A stretch of 64,000 nt of DNA from Ketogulonicigenium vulgare WSH-001 (GCF_000223375.1 NC_017384.1:1924501-1988500), one strand, 5' to 3'. Positions 40,886 through 49,198 are shown, counted from the first letter of the stretch. Notes: generated by a model not told the origin, from the letters alone. Made by a program: numbers and translations.

Positions 40886-40907
40886 TATCCTTGGCTATTC
40901 CGACAGA

Positions 40908-43900
40908 TCAGAACCGATAGTTCAGGCCGATCCGCAATGCGTGCGTGTGCAGCTCGCTGCCCGCCTGACGGCCGATCTGGTCCAGCAGTCCTGCGGCTGT
41001 TGTGCCATTACTGGCCCGATCAAAGTTGAAGTTCTTTTCGGGGTAGTAGCCATAGACATATTCCCCCCGCAGCGACAGCGCGTTCGAGAAGGCATAATCC
41101 ATCCCCGCGCCCACCACGACACCGGTGCGCAATTGGCTGTCCGTTTCACTGAACGAGGGATAGTTCACGATGCCGCTGACCAAGCGATATTGCGTCCGCG
41201 TCTGATGCTCTTCCATCATACCAAGGCCGGCGGTTGCAAACAGATGCGCGCGCCCAAAGGTCTGGCCGACACTGCCGCGCAGCATCGCGGTTGCGCCCCA
41301 GCTATGGGTGTAATCTGCGGCGCGGGTGTTGTTCTCGCCCCAACGATCGACGTCCAGCGTTTCATCAATCATATATTGCTGGGCGCGGCCGCGTGCGAAA
41401 TCGACGCTGGCCTCGACGCCCAGAACCAGACCGCTGTCTTGCTGCTTGCGATAGCCGAATTGCAGCCCCGCAACGGCCGAAGAGGCGGCGGTATCGGTGC
41501 GCTCGATGGCGGCATTGGCGTTATAGCTGCCATCACCGGCATAGGTCTCGCCCTCGGCCGCAAAGCGCGCGGCGCCAAAGGTCAGACCGGCATAGGCGCC
41601 ACCCCAATTGCCATCAAAGGGCTGGACCGCACTGCTGCGCGCATCCGCTTGGGCCGCCATGTAATTGCGCACTGCCGCGGACGAGCTGCGCTCAGGCGTG
41701 CCATCGCCCAAGGTGGTGGTAAAGTTCAGGCTAAGGGTACGACCGGGCGCAGGCAGCACCGCGACACCTTCGCCTAGGCTGAGGGCATCGACGTAATAGA
41801 TGTCGAACAGGTTATCGACAGCGAATGACAGGCTGGTGCGATCATTGATTTGATAGCTGCCGAACAGGTCGAACAGCTCATAGGCCGGGGCGCGCACAAC
41901 GCGGTTATAGCGCAGACCCAAGTTCAACCGCTCATCCATCAAAGCCGTTCCAACGGTGGCCGAGAAGGTCCGCTCTGGCGGGATATGGTTTACGAACCAC
42001 GACGCCGAGGTCTGCGGCATCCCGTCATAGCAGCTGATCGGCTGCGACGCCGTGCTGCGGTAGCAGCTGGAAATATCGGTATATTCCGTCGCGCCCAGCG
42101 CCAGATAGCTGCTGCCAACGGCATAACGCGCGGACAATTCCCAACCGCGCATCGAGACTTCGGGGATATTCGTGCGCACCTGAATTTCGGTCGAATTGCC
42201 ATTGGGCGCGGTCAGTCGCTCTTGCCCCAGCGTGATGTAATCGGTGATCTCGTTGTTGAACCAGCTCAGCTTTGCACTGAATGCATCATCCGGGCGGAAC
42301 ACGGCAAAGCGGTTCACGTTGATGCCGAGTTCAGTGTTATGGGCATGCTCCATCTTCAGATCCCAATAGGGATTGACTGAACCGGAAAAGCCTTCGGTCG
42401 CCTCAAAGGGGCTGGCGGCGCGCAGGGCCTCGGCATAGCGGCCATAAAATTGCAGGCCCTGCACCGGCTCGATCAGCGCCGAGAACGCGGGCGCGATCCC
42501 TTCGGCGGCGTCATGATTGCTGATGCCACCCAGCACCCAGCTTGAGCCGGTATTGCTGTCGGTGACCTCGTTATGGATATAGCGCGCACCAAGGGTAAAG
42601 GTCGCCCAATCCGCCGGGTTATAGGTTGCATTGATGAAAGCGCTGGTCTGATCGCGCCAGCCCGTCCGTACAGGGTCCCAAGAGCGGCCCGGATAAAGCG
42701 CGTTCAGCCGTTCCCAATCATCCGATTTGCCGAAATCCTCGTGATCATAGGCAAAGCCGTAGTTCAGCGACAGCCGCCCCGGCGCCCCTTCAAAGACCGA
42801 GGTATTATGCACGGTTGCGCCCCAACGCTCGGACAGGGTCGCGGCAAACATATCGCCGTTATATTGAAAACTGCCATAATCCAGCCGCACCGGATCGATG
42901 TTGAAACTATCGACCCTCGTCGCCCACAGATCGGCGCGCAGATCGACCAGCGGGTTGCCGGTGTTATAGCGATAGCGCGCAGTATAGGTATCGACACTGA
43001 CGTCTGTCACGGTCTGATAGGGCGTATCGCCATACATCAGCTGCGAGGGCTTCATCTCGGCCGACAGTCCTTCATAGCGCAGATAGGACAGATCGAACGT
43101 ATGGCCGTAAACGGGCCGGAACACGCCGCGCAGCAGATAGGATGTCGTCTCGATCGACGAGTTGATCACCTGCTCGCCGTTTTCAAACGGATGCGCGCCG
43201 CCGTTCCATTCGCTGACGGGGATGCCGCGCTCGCCCGTGTAATAATTGCCGTTTTCGCGCTGCGCATAGGCGGCCAGAAAATCCGCCGTCTGGGTGCGAT
43301 AGGCGAATGCCGCCGAGGCATTATGCCCGTTCAGATCCAGGAAATCGGGGCGGTCATAGTTGCGCACGGCAGGCTCGCTGCCACCGACGGTCGTGGCGGT
43401 GGGCGGCGTGTCGTTATTGCCCGTCAGGCCCGCATTCAGCCGCAGCGCCCATGTGCCATCAGGGGCCAGAATATCATGGGGCGACAGCGTCCGCGCCCGC
43501 ACCACGCCGCCGACCGCGCCGGTAGCATCCGCGCCCATGCTGGGGCCCTTTTCAATGCTGAGGCCGCCGATCAGATCGGGATCGATATAGGTGCGCCCCG
43601 CCATGCCGGAATAACCGCGATAAACCGTCGATTCCTGCAGCGCGCCGTCCAGTACCACGGGGCTGCGCCCCTGCCCCTGCAGGCCGCGAATATTCACATC
43701 CAGCGCGCCCGAATTGCGGTTTTCCGCGTTCATCACGCCCGCAATACCGCGCAGCATATCCCCCGGCGAGGCGCCGCGCGCCGCCGCGATATCCTCGGCC
43801 GACAGATGCGCGCTGGCGGCCACGCCGCGATAGGTATCCTGCACCCGCTCGGCCGCGGCCTCAACAGCGCTGGCGGCGGCGGAACTTGCGACCACCCGCA

Positions 43901-44273
43901 CCGGCCCCAGCACCAGCGTGTCACTGTCCACATCGGCCAGCGGCTGCGAGATCACAACGCTGGTCGGGCTGGTGAACTGATAGGTCAGCCCGGTCTGCGC
44001 CAGCAACTGCACCAGCGCCTGTTCGACCGAATAATCACCGCTGAGCGCCGGGCTTTGACGGCCCGCAACAATGCCAGAGGGGAAGAATATACTGACCCCC
44101 GCCTGATCGCCCACCGCCGTCAGTGCCACACCCAGATCCTGCGCCGGCACCTGCAACGCCAGCACAGGGCCATCTTGCGCCAGCACCGGCGCGCCCAAGG
44201 CCAGCGTTGCCGCTGCCACACTTGTCAACATCAGCGCTTTTACCAAGCGCAAACGGCTTTTCACTTGTCCCAT
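40908..44273 (-). CDS. TonB-dependent receptor with STN domain and an extra C-terminal eight-stranded barrel
   Basis: 1121 residues from the ATG at 44273 (start uncertain; 44231 is an alternative). Order: signal peptide ending APVLAQ (about 33), STN signalling domain (about 37-105), plug (about 125-260, with NIRGLQGQGRSPVVLDG), a receptor barrel ending near GRTLSLNFTTTLGD (about 857), then a 264-residue tail. The tail starts with a 30-residue linker and holds eight predicted amphipathic strands, from WGGAYAGLTFGA to ALRIGLNYRF, like Omp25/RopB-type outer-membrane barrels. The receptor part recalls heme or siderophore receptors of FecA type. Upstream fecI-fecR form its regulatory pair. Confidence 0.87.
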   Translation of the reverse strand: MGQVKSRLRLVKALMLTSVAAATLALGAPVLAQDGPVLALQVPAQDLGVALTAVGDQAGVSIFFPSGIVAGRQSPALSGDYSVEQALVQLLAQTGLTYQFTSPTSVVISQPLADVDSDTLVLGPVRVVASSAAASAVEAAAERVQDTYRGVAASAHLSAEDIAAARGASPGDMLRGIAGVMNAENRNSGALDVNIRGLQGQGRSPVVLDGALQESTVYRGYSGMAGRTYIDPDLIGGLSIEKGPSMGADATGAVGGVVRARTLSPHDILAPDGTWALRLNAGLTGNNDTPPTATTVGGSEPAVRNYDRPDFLDLNGHNASAAFAYRTQTADFLAAYAQRENGNYYTGERGIPVSEWNGGAHPFENGEQVINSSIETTSYLLRGVFRPVYGHTFDLSYLRYEGLSAEMKPSQLMYGDTPYQTVTDVSVDTYTARYRYNTGNPLVDLRADLWATRVDSFNIDPVRLDYGSFQYNGDMFAATLSERWGATVHNTSVFEGAPGRLSLNYGFAYDHEDFGKSDDWERLNALYPGRSWDPVRTGWRDQTSAFINATYNPADWATFTLGARYIHNEVTDSNTGSSWVLGGISNHDAAEGIAPAFSALIEPVQGLQFYGRYAEALRAASPFEATEGFSGSVNPYWDLKMEHAHNTELGINVNRFAVFRPDDAFSAKLSWFNNEITDYITLGQERLTAPNGNSTEIQVRTNIPEVSMRGWELSARYAVGSSYLALGATEYTDISSCYRSTASQPISCYDGMPQTSASWFVNHIPPERTFSATVGTALMDERLNLGLRYNRVVRAPAYELFDLFGSYQINDRTSLSFAVDNLFDIYYVDALSLGEGVAVLPAPGRTLSLNFTTTLGDGTPERSSSAAVRNYMAAQADARSSAVQPFDGNWGGAYAGLTFGAARFAAEGETYAGDGSYNANAAIERTDTAASSAVAGLQFGYRKQQDSGLVLGVEASVDFARGRAQQYMIDETLDVDRWGENNTRAADYTHSWGATAMLRGSVGQTFGRAHLFATAGLGMMEEHQTRTQYRLVSGIVNYPSFSETDSQLRTGVVVGAGMDYAFSNALSLRGEYVYGYYPEKNFNFDRASNGTTAAGLLDQIGRQAGSELHTHALRIGLNYRF

Positions 44274-44335
44274 CGTCCAGCCCGCATTGAATGACGCCTG
44301 GCTGGATCGATCGTCTGGCTGGCAGTTAATTAAGG

Positions 44336-44359
44336 GACGAAGCCAGCGCGCCACCTTTA
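44336..44359 (-). promoter_or_regulatory. Candidate FecI-type ECF promoter of the receptor gene
   Basis: On the minus strand TAAAG (44359-44355) is followed after 15 bases by CGTC (44339-44336), resembling the TAAAT/CGT arrangement used by iron-starvation ECF sigma factors, though with a slightly short spacer. It lies in the 115-base gap between fecR and the receptor gene, where a FecI-dependent promoter is expected. Confidence 0.35.
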
Positions 44360-44388
44360 CAGGAAATTTCGTAATATTTTTTGCGATG

Positions 44389-45261
44389 TCAGGCGCGGCG
44401 GATCACGCTGAACATTGGCAATTGGGTGAACGTGATCGGCAGCGGCCCCGCAAGGCTTTGCAAAATCAGATCCCCATCCGCCATATTAAACACGCCCGAG
44501 ACCCGCAAATCCGCGACCTGATCGCCCCAGATCACGATCCGCCCCCTGCGATACCGCTCGAGGCTGGCGGCAAGTTCGGCCAAGGGACGCTGATCCAAGA
44601 TCAGCTTGCCACGCTGCCATGCCAGCGCATCGGCGGGATTGACCCGCGCCCGTTGCCAGCCTGCGGTGAACAGCCGCTCGCCCCCCTGCAAGCGCGCGCT
44701 GCGTCCGCCAAAATGCAGCGTCACAGCGCCCTCTAGACAGGTCAGCGCCAGACCTCCTGCCAGCAAATCGACGTCGAAACGTGCGGCAGCGGCATGCACC
44801 TCGCCGCCGGGGACAGTCAGCAGCAGATCGCGCGCTGCATCAAATGTGGCCTGCCCGCGCAGCATGGCGACACCGCGCGCGTCAAGGTTCAGTGCGGTGC
44901 GCGCGTTCAGCGCAACCGCCGTGCCATCGGCCAGAACGATATCGCGCCGCTCGGCCGCCATGGTGCTGTAATCCGGCAATAGCGCGCCGGTTTGCAGCAA
45001 TCCCGCACCAAGGACGACCGCCGCACCGCCGCCCAACACGGTCCGGCGTGTCAGCGCCCCGCGCTTGACCTGATGCCCCGCCGCCCCAAGGCCGTGCCAC
45101 AGCGCCTCTGCCTCGCGCGCGGCAGCATCGAACATATCGCCCTGCGCACGCCATAGCGCCCAGGCCTGCCAATCCGCCTCGGTCGCGCCGCCCGCATGCA
45201 GGCGGATGATCCAGTCCAGGGCCTCATCGCTTAGCGCGGTATCGGGAAAGCTGCGGGGCAT
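44389..45261 (-). CDS. fecR: FecR-family anti-sigma regulator
   Basis: 290 residues. N-terminal cytoplasmic DUF4880-type domain (about 10-60, with DEALDWIIRLHAGGATEADWQAW), a membrane segment near 82-100, then the periplasmic FecR domain and a C-terminal STN-like region that contacts the receptor. The membrane segment is preceded by twin arginines (TRRTVLGGG), compatible with Tat-dependent insertion reported for a FecR. The ATG is one base past the fecI stop with a GGAGG Shine-Dalgarno. It relays ligand occupancy of the TonB receptor to FecI. Confidence 0.9.
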   Translation of the reverse strand: MPRSFPDTALSDEALDWIIRLHAGGATEADWQAWALWRAQGDMFDAAAREAEALWHGLGAAGHQVKRGALTRRTVLGGGAAVVLGAGLLQTGALLPDYSTMAAERRDIVLADGTAVALNARTALNLDARGVAMLRGQATFDAARDLLLTVPGGEVHAAAARFDVDLLAGGLALTCLEGAVTLHFGGRSARLQGGERLFTAGWQRARVNPADALAWQRGKLILDQRPLAELAASLERYRRGRIVIWGDQVADLRVSGVFNMADGDLILQSLAGPLPITFTQLPMFSVIRRA

Positions 45262-45262
45262 C

Positions 45263-45796
45263 TTAATCCTCCAAAGCGCGGAACGCATCGCGGCAATGCC
45301 GCAGAGCCTGGGTCATATATTCGGCGACCATCCGGTCCGATATCTTCATCTGCGCTGCGATTTCGCGGTGGGTCATGCCAGCGCAGCGGTTCATGATCAG
45401 CACCTCGCGCGCTTTTGGCTTTAGCCCCATCAACACCTGCACCAGTTGCCGCAATTGCGAACGGCCGATCAAAACCGCCTCGGCGGTCGGCATCTCATCT
45501 GCCACGGCGCCAATCACCGCCGCATCGCTGTCATGGCCGATGATATGACGCCGCTCGCGCCGGATCAGGTCGATGCTGATATTGGCGGCGACCATCAGAA
45601 TATAGGCCTTTGGATCACGCACCGCCTCGCGCCGCTGGACAACACGGCGCAGGCGGAACCACGTCTCTTGCATCGCCTCATCCGCCAGATCATGCGAGCC
45701 GACGCGCTTGCGCAATGCGCGGTGCAGCAAATCCCAGCGCTGCAAATACAGATCCATCATGCGATGGGCATCGTCGTCCAAAATCTCGTGGGGCAT
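45263..45796 (-). CDS. fecI: FecI-type ECF sigma factor
   Basis: 177-residue extracytoplasmic-function sigma factor. Region 2 reads DEAMQETWFRLRRVVQRREAVRDPKAYI and region 4 is LKPKAREVLIMNRCAGMTHREIAAQMKIS. A GAGG lies close to the ATG at 45796; an ATG 21 bases earlier is open. First gene of the fecI-fecR-receptor unit, and should direct transcription of the receptor gene on signal from FecR. Confidence 0.92.
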   Translation of the reverse strand: MPHEILDDDAHRMMDLYLQRWDLLHRALRKRVGSHDLADEAMQETWFRLRRVVQRREAVRDPKAYILMVAANISIDLIRRERRHIIGHDSDAAVIGAVADEMPTAEAVLIGRSQLRQLVQVLMGLKPKAREVLIMNRCAGMTHREIAAQMKISDRMVAEYMTQALRHCRDAFRALED

Positions 45797-45928
45797 GAAA
45801 CCTCGCGCCCGCGTCACGGGCCAGCAGCTTGCGATTTTGGGGACTACCTGCGGCTCGCATAAAATAATCCGCGACCAGCTTCAAGGCGGGTGACTTGCGA
45901 TGCGCCGCCCATGCGATAGGTTCAGCCC

Positions 45929-46477
45929 ATGACAGCACCCTATCGCCTGCCCACCACCTTTCAGACATCGCGCTATCACCTGCGCCAAGCCACGCCTGAT
46001 GACGCCCAAGCCATTTTCGACGCCTATGGCACGGACCGGAACGTCACGCGCTATCTTGCGTGGCGGCCGCATGAAAGCGTCAGCGACACGGCGGCGTTCT
46101 TACAGATCGCAGCGGACCAATGGGATCGCGGCACTGGCTTTGCGGTTGTCGCGCGCCCGCTTGCGCAGCCCGATCAGATCATCGGCATGTTCCACCCACA
46201 GCTCTTCGGTCACCGCCTCAGCTATGGCTATGTCCTGCGCGCATCCGCCTGGGGCCAAGGCTGCGCGTCCGAGGTGATGCGCTGGCTGGTTGATCACGCC
46301 CTGTCGCATCCGGCGATTCACCGGGCCGAGGCGTTTTGCGATGTGGATAATCCGGCCTCTGCCCGCGTGATGGAAAAGGCGGGGATGCAGCGCGAGGGCC
46401 TGTTGCGCCGCTATTTCGTCCATCCGAATATCTCGGACGCGCCGCGCGACTGCCTGATCTACGCAAAGGTGCGCTGA
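45929..46477 (+). CDS. GNAT-family N-acetyltransferase (RimJ/RimL-like)
   Basis: 182 residues. N-terminal TSRYHLRQATPDDAQAIFDAYG begins the Acetyltransf_3-type fold; the acetyl-CoA loop is YVLRASAWGQGCASEVMRW, followed by AFCDVDNPASARVMEKAGMQREGLLRR, typical of RimJ-like enzymes. The substrate is unknown. It stands alone, divergent from fecI, and is followed by a perfect terminator. Confidence 0.85.
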   Translation: MTAPYRLPTTFQTSRYHLRQATPDDAQAIFDAYGTDRNVTRYLAWRPHESVSDTAAFLQIAADQWDRGTGFAVVARPLAQPDQIIGMFHPQLFGHRLSYGYVLRASAWGQGCASEVMRWLVDHALSHPAIHRAEAFCDVDNPASARVMEKAGMQREGLLRRYFVHPNISDAPRDCLIYAKVR

Positions 46478-46490
46478 ACACAGCAACGCA

Positions 46491-46518
46491 CCCGCAAAGA
46501 CATCTTTGCGGGGTTTTT
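46491..46518 (+). terminator. Rho-independent terminator after the GNAT gene
   Basis: CCCGCAAAG (46491-46499), loop, CTTTGCGGG (46504-46512), then GTTTTT. A textbook nine-base stem. Confidence 0.93.
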
Positions 46519-46575
46519 GACGGTATAACAACAACCCGTCATCAACGGATGTTCAAGATGCACCAATGGGGGATT

Positions 46576-46651
<76 letters not shown>

Positions 46652-46682
46652 GTTATCTTCGACTTTCGTCGCTGATGGCGTC

Positions 46683-46711
46683 TCTCTAGGGTCTGGGCCG
46701 GGCGAGATCAA
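46683..46711 (-). promoter_or_regulatory. Candidate promoter of tRNA-Ala
   Basis: On the minus strand TTGATC (46711-46706), 17-base spacer, TAGAGA (46688-46683), placing transcription start about 25 bases before the tRNA. The -35 lies in the loop of a GCCGGGCG/CGCCCGGC dyad (46697-46730). The -10 is weak. Confidence 0.4.
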
Positions 46712-46770
46712 GCGAAAAGATACGCCCGGCTTCCGTGACTTTGGGTCAGCAAATCCGCTGACCCGCAAGA

Positions 46771-47091
46771 TTATTCGTCGTCGTTGGCTGCGACATCGCC
46801 CAGATCGTCGAACGAGACATTGTCCTCGTCGTCATCTTCCAGAACCTCATCTGCGAGGTCGGCGTCATCGCCTTCGACATCATCATCCAGCAGCAGATCA
46901 TCATCCTCGTCGAAGCCTTTCAGCTTCTTCGCGCCATCGGCAGCATCGGCCATGATCGAGCGACCGCGCGCCGTGTCGATGCTGACGACCAGCCCGGTAT
47001 AGGGGCTGACAATCGGATTGGCATTCAGGTCATAAAAACGCTTGCCGGTGGTCGGGCAAAGACGTTTGGTTCCCCATTCAGCTTTGGGCAT
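46771..47091 (-). CDS. FYDLN-acid family protein (TIGR02300)
   Basis: 106 residues. Zinc-ribbon-like N-terminus MPKAEWGTKRLCPTTGKRFYDLNANPIVSPYTG with only one visible Cys, then an extremely acidic tail rich in Asp and Glu. I recognise the FYDLN-acid family of alphaproteobacteria; function unknown. The start at 47091 (AAAGGG eight bases upstream) is preferred to the longer open frame. The tail may bind basic partners or metal, which is speculation. Confidence 0.82.
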   Translation of the reverse strand: MPKAEWGTKRLCPTTGKRFYDLNANPIVSPYTGLVVSIDTARGRSIMADAADGAKKLKGFDEDDDLLLDDDVEGDDADLADEVLEDDDEDNVSFDDLGDVAANDDE

Positions 47092-47204
47092 TCCGGATCC
47101 CTTTGGAAACGGGCCACGCGGCCCTTTGGTAAACGCGGCAAGGCGGCTTCGGATAATCCTTGGCCTTGCGATAACTCGCCGTCCCCTGCCATAAGCAGAT
47201 ATGA

Positions 47205-48029
47205 GTGTCAAAGCCTTTGACAATGCCACTTGCACAGGTTTTTGCGAAGGCGCTGTATGTCACATCCACAGCCCGCCCGCAACGCGCACCGCGCATCACT
47301 GAAAACACAGGTCAAAACCCTGCCTATGGCCCCTACCCCGCCCAATTCACGATCGACGCTGATGGCCCGATCGCCGTGCAGCTGCGCCGCAATGCGCGCG
47401 CTAAACGGCTGACATTGCGGGTGTCGCAGCATGATGGCGCGGTGACGCTGACCCTGCCGCCGCGCGCATCATTGGACGAGGCGCTGCGCTTTGCCCAAAG
47501 CCGGGCCGAATGGATCCGCAGGCATCTGCCCATGGGCGGGCCAAGGCGGGTGATGATCGGTGATTCGCTGCCCCTGCGCGGAACAGCGCATGTGATTACC
47601 GCAGGCACAGGCCGCGGTGTGCGGGCCGAGGGCGGAGCCCTGATCGTGCCGGGGGCGGCCAGCCTTGGGCCGCGGCTTGCCGCCTATCTCAAGGTGCAGG
47701 CGCGCGATGATATCAGCCGTGCCGCCGACCATTACGCCCGCCTTGCGCGCCGCCCGATCACACGCCTTACCCTGCGCGATACACGTTCGCGCTGGGGGTC
47801 ATGCACCTCGGACGGGGCGTTGATGTTTAGCTGGCGCCTTGTCATGGCGCCGCCACCGGTGTTGCATTATGTCGCGGCCCATGAGGTCGCACATCTGCTA
47901 CATATGGACCATTCGCCCGCCTTTTGGGCCGAGGTCGCACGTCTTTTCCCGGACCATGCCAGCGCGCGCCAATGGTTGCGCCAGCATGGGTCCCATCTGC
48001 AACGTATTGATTTCACTGCACCCGAGTAA
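47205..48029 (+). CDS. YgjP-like (DUF45/M48-type) metallopeptidase
   Basis: 274 residues from the GTG at 47205; the ATG at 47223 is a good alternative, because a perfect palindrome occupies 47206-47222. The zinc motif HEVAH is in YVAAHEVAHLLHMDHSPAFW, and SRWGSCTSDGALMFSWRL is the other DUF45 signature. Homologues are annotated as YgjP-type zinc metalloproteases, some encoded with restriction enzymes; no such partner is here. A GntR regulator begins 6 bases after its stop. Confidence 0.85.
   Translation: MSKPLTMPLAQVFAKALYVTSTARPQRAPRITENTGQNPAYGPYPAQFTIDADGPIAVQLRRNARAKRLTLRVSQHDGAVTLTLPPRASLDEALRFAQSRAEWIRRHLPMGGPRRVMIGDSLPLRGTAHVITAGTGRGVRAEGGALIVPGAASLGPRLAAYLKVQARDDISRAADHYARLARRPITRLTLRDTRSRWGSCTSDGALMFSWRLVMAPPPVLHYVAAHEVAHLLHMDHSPAFWAEVARLFPDHASARQWLRQHGSHLQRIDFTAPE
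47206..47222. promoter_or_regulatory. 17-bp palindrome at the 5' end of the YgjP-like gene
   Basis: TGTCAAAG-C-CTTTGACA is a perfect eight-base inverted repeat around one base. It abuts the ATG at 47223 and overlaps the alternative GTG at 47205. It lies in the divergent spacer between the FYDLN and YgjP-like genes and has the form of an operator. Confidence 0.45.
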
Positions 48030-48035
48030 CGCTAT

Positions 48036-48716
48036 ATGGTCACGCACCCCGTCTCTGCGCCCCCCGAGGCAACGGCCCGCCCCACCGCGGATGCCACGAT
48101 TGCGGCGCATGAACGCGTGTATAAACAACTGCGCCTGATGATCGTTCATGGCGAGCTGCCCCCCGGCGAGGCGCTGACCCTGCGCGGCATCGGGGCGCAA
48201 TTTGGCGTTTCAATGACCCCCGCGCGCGAAGCCGTGCGCCGTCTGATTGCCGAGGGCGCGCTGGTCATGTCCAGCTCGGGCCGCGTGGCCACGCCCGAGC
48301 TGTCGAATGAACGCCTCGAGGAACTGGCCTCGCTGCGCGCGCTGCTCGAGCCGGAGCTGGCCTCACGCGCGCTGCCCCGCGCGCATTTCGCGCTGATCGA
48401 CCGGATGGAAGTGATCAACCAGGGCATCAGCCAGGCCATCGCCCGGCAGGACCCCGTCGGCTATATCCGCATGAATCTTGAATTCCACCGCGCCCTGTAT
48501 CTGCGGGCGCAGGCGCCGGCGTTTCTGGCCATGACCGAAACCGTCTGGCTGCAATTGGGACCGACGATGCGCAAACTCTATGGCCGCCTGCGCCGAACCG
48601 AGCCGCCGCAGCACCACCGCCTGATTCTGGCGGCCCTGCGCGCGGGGGATGAACCCAGCCTGCGCCTTGCCGTGCGCGCGGATGTCACGCAGGGTCTCAG
48701 GATGTTGAAAAATTAG
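48036..48716 (+). CDS. GntR-family transcriptional regulator (FCD subfamily)
   Basis: 226 residues. N-terminal winged helix (about 25-92, with LRGIGAQFGVSMTPAREAVRRLIAEGAL) and an all-helical FCD effector domain with candidate metal-binding His residues (FHRALY and HHRLIL). Follows the YgjP-like gene by 6 bases. It may control the oxidoreductase/deoC/ALDH16 operon that begins about 560 bases downstream; this is inference. Confidence 0.9.
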   Translation: MVTHPVSAPPEATARPTADATIAAHERVYKQLRLMIVHGELPPGEALTLRGIGAQFGVSMTPAREAVRRLIAEGALVMSSSGRVATPELSNERLEELASLRALLEPELASRALPRAHFALIDRMEVINQGISQAIARQDPVGYIRMNLEFHRALYLRAQAPAFLAMTETVWLQLGPTMRKLYGRLRRTEPPQHHRLILAALRAGDEPSLRLAVRADVTQGLRMLKN

Positions 48717-48731
48717 CCTTTAACAGGCCCG

Positions 48732-48762
48732 TTGACTAAACCAACTATTTCTGTCAACTATT
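48732..48762 (+). promoter_or_regulatory. Candidate promoter/operator of the small-protein-hemP unit
   Basis: TTGACT (48732-48737) with AACTAT 18 bases later forms a possible promoter. The octamer CAACTATT is repeated directly at 48742-48749 and 48755-48762, 13 bases apart, and TTGAC/GTCAA (48732-48736, 48753-48757) form an inverted repeat. No clear Irr or iron-rhodo box is present. Confidence 0.35.
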
Positions 48763-48833
48763 AGGTATCAAGCCAACCCGGCCAAAGGCAGGGCAAGCCG
48801 AATCATCATCACTTATGTGAGACGAGGACTGCC

Positions 48834-48995
48834 ATGGCCATTTTTGCCCCCGTTCAGCCGGAACCCGCCGAAGGCCAAGCATGGTCTAGTCTTCGGAGCG
48901 AGCTGATGACCCTGATCCAAGATTTTCACCTTACTGATGACATCAGCCTCGAGCGTATGTTTGACCGCATCGAGGAGACGGAGACACTCCAATGA
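48834..48995 (+). CDS. 53-residue protein encoded before hemP, function unknown
   Basis: Unrecognised small soluble acidic protein (begins MAIFAPVQPEPAEGQAW, ends EETETLQ). GAGG lies six bases upstream of its ATG. Its stop overlaps the hemP start as ATGA, so the two are translationally coupled. The C-terminal half is predicted helical (DISLERMFDRIEE). No cysteines or membrane segment. Coupling to hemP suggests a link to heme or iron homeostasis, as inference only. Confidence 0.65.
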   Translation: MAIFAPVQPEPAEGQAWSSLRSELMTLIQDFHLTDDISLERMFDRIEETETLQ

Positions 48996-49162
48996 TGGCC
49001 GCGCCGCTCTCACCCGAAATCACCAAGGCCCTCGTGGCCGAACAACCCACCTATGACGCCCGCGAATTGACCGGCAAGAACGGTCAGGCGCGCATCATTC
49101 TGGGTGATCAGGTTTACAATCTGCGCATTACCCGCGCAGGCAAGCTGATCCTGACCAAGTAA
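48992..49162 (+). CDS. hemP: Hemin uptake protein HemP/HmuP
   Basis: 56 residues. The family C-terminus is clear: ARIILGDQVYNLRITRAGKLILTK, with the core IILGDQVYNLRITR and GKLILTK ending. HmuP proteins in rhizobia act as activators or co-regulators of heme-uptake genes. Two ATGs at 48992 and 48995 are possible. It is followed by a strong terminator. No heme transport genes adjoin it. Confidence 0.85.
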   Translation: MMAAPLSPEITKALVAEQPTYDARELTGKNGQARIILGDQVYNLRITRAGKLILTK

Positions 49163-49198
49163 CGATCACTTCTCGTCCTTTCCTCTCTCTGCTGCAGC

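Larger units (their letters stand above)
40549..40907. other. 359-base spacer before the peptide-ABC operon
   Basis: No gene. It contains the nested palindromes at 40587-40621 just upstream of the binding-protein gene, and the terminator at 40849-40881 that ends nothing from this side but flanks the neighbouring receptor gene. Promoter hexamers are not obvious. Confidence 0.6.

Noticed and set aside
42573..44294. Open frame of 573 codons opposite the tandem-barrel receptor
   Set aside because: No ribosome site or family match, and the opposite strand encodes a clear receptor.
46743..46764. GGGTCAGC/GCTGACCC hairpin after the FYDLN gene as terminator
   Set aside because: The stem is perfect but there is no T-run on either strand. 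The same arms occur in the katG terminator (21827-21857), which does have a T-run; I see this as coincidence of GC-rich stems rather than a repeat family.
48717..48833. Irr or iron-rhodo box before the hemP unit
   Set aside because: No TGA-N9-TCA or TTTAGAA-type dyad; the TTGAC/GTCAA dyad has a 16-base gap that fits neither.
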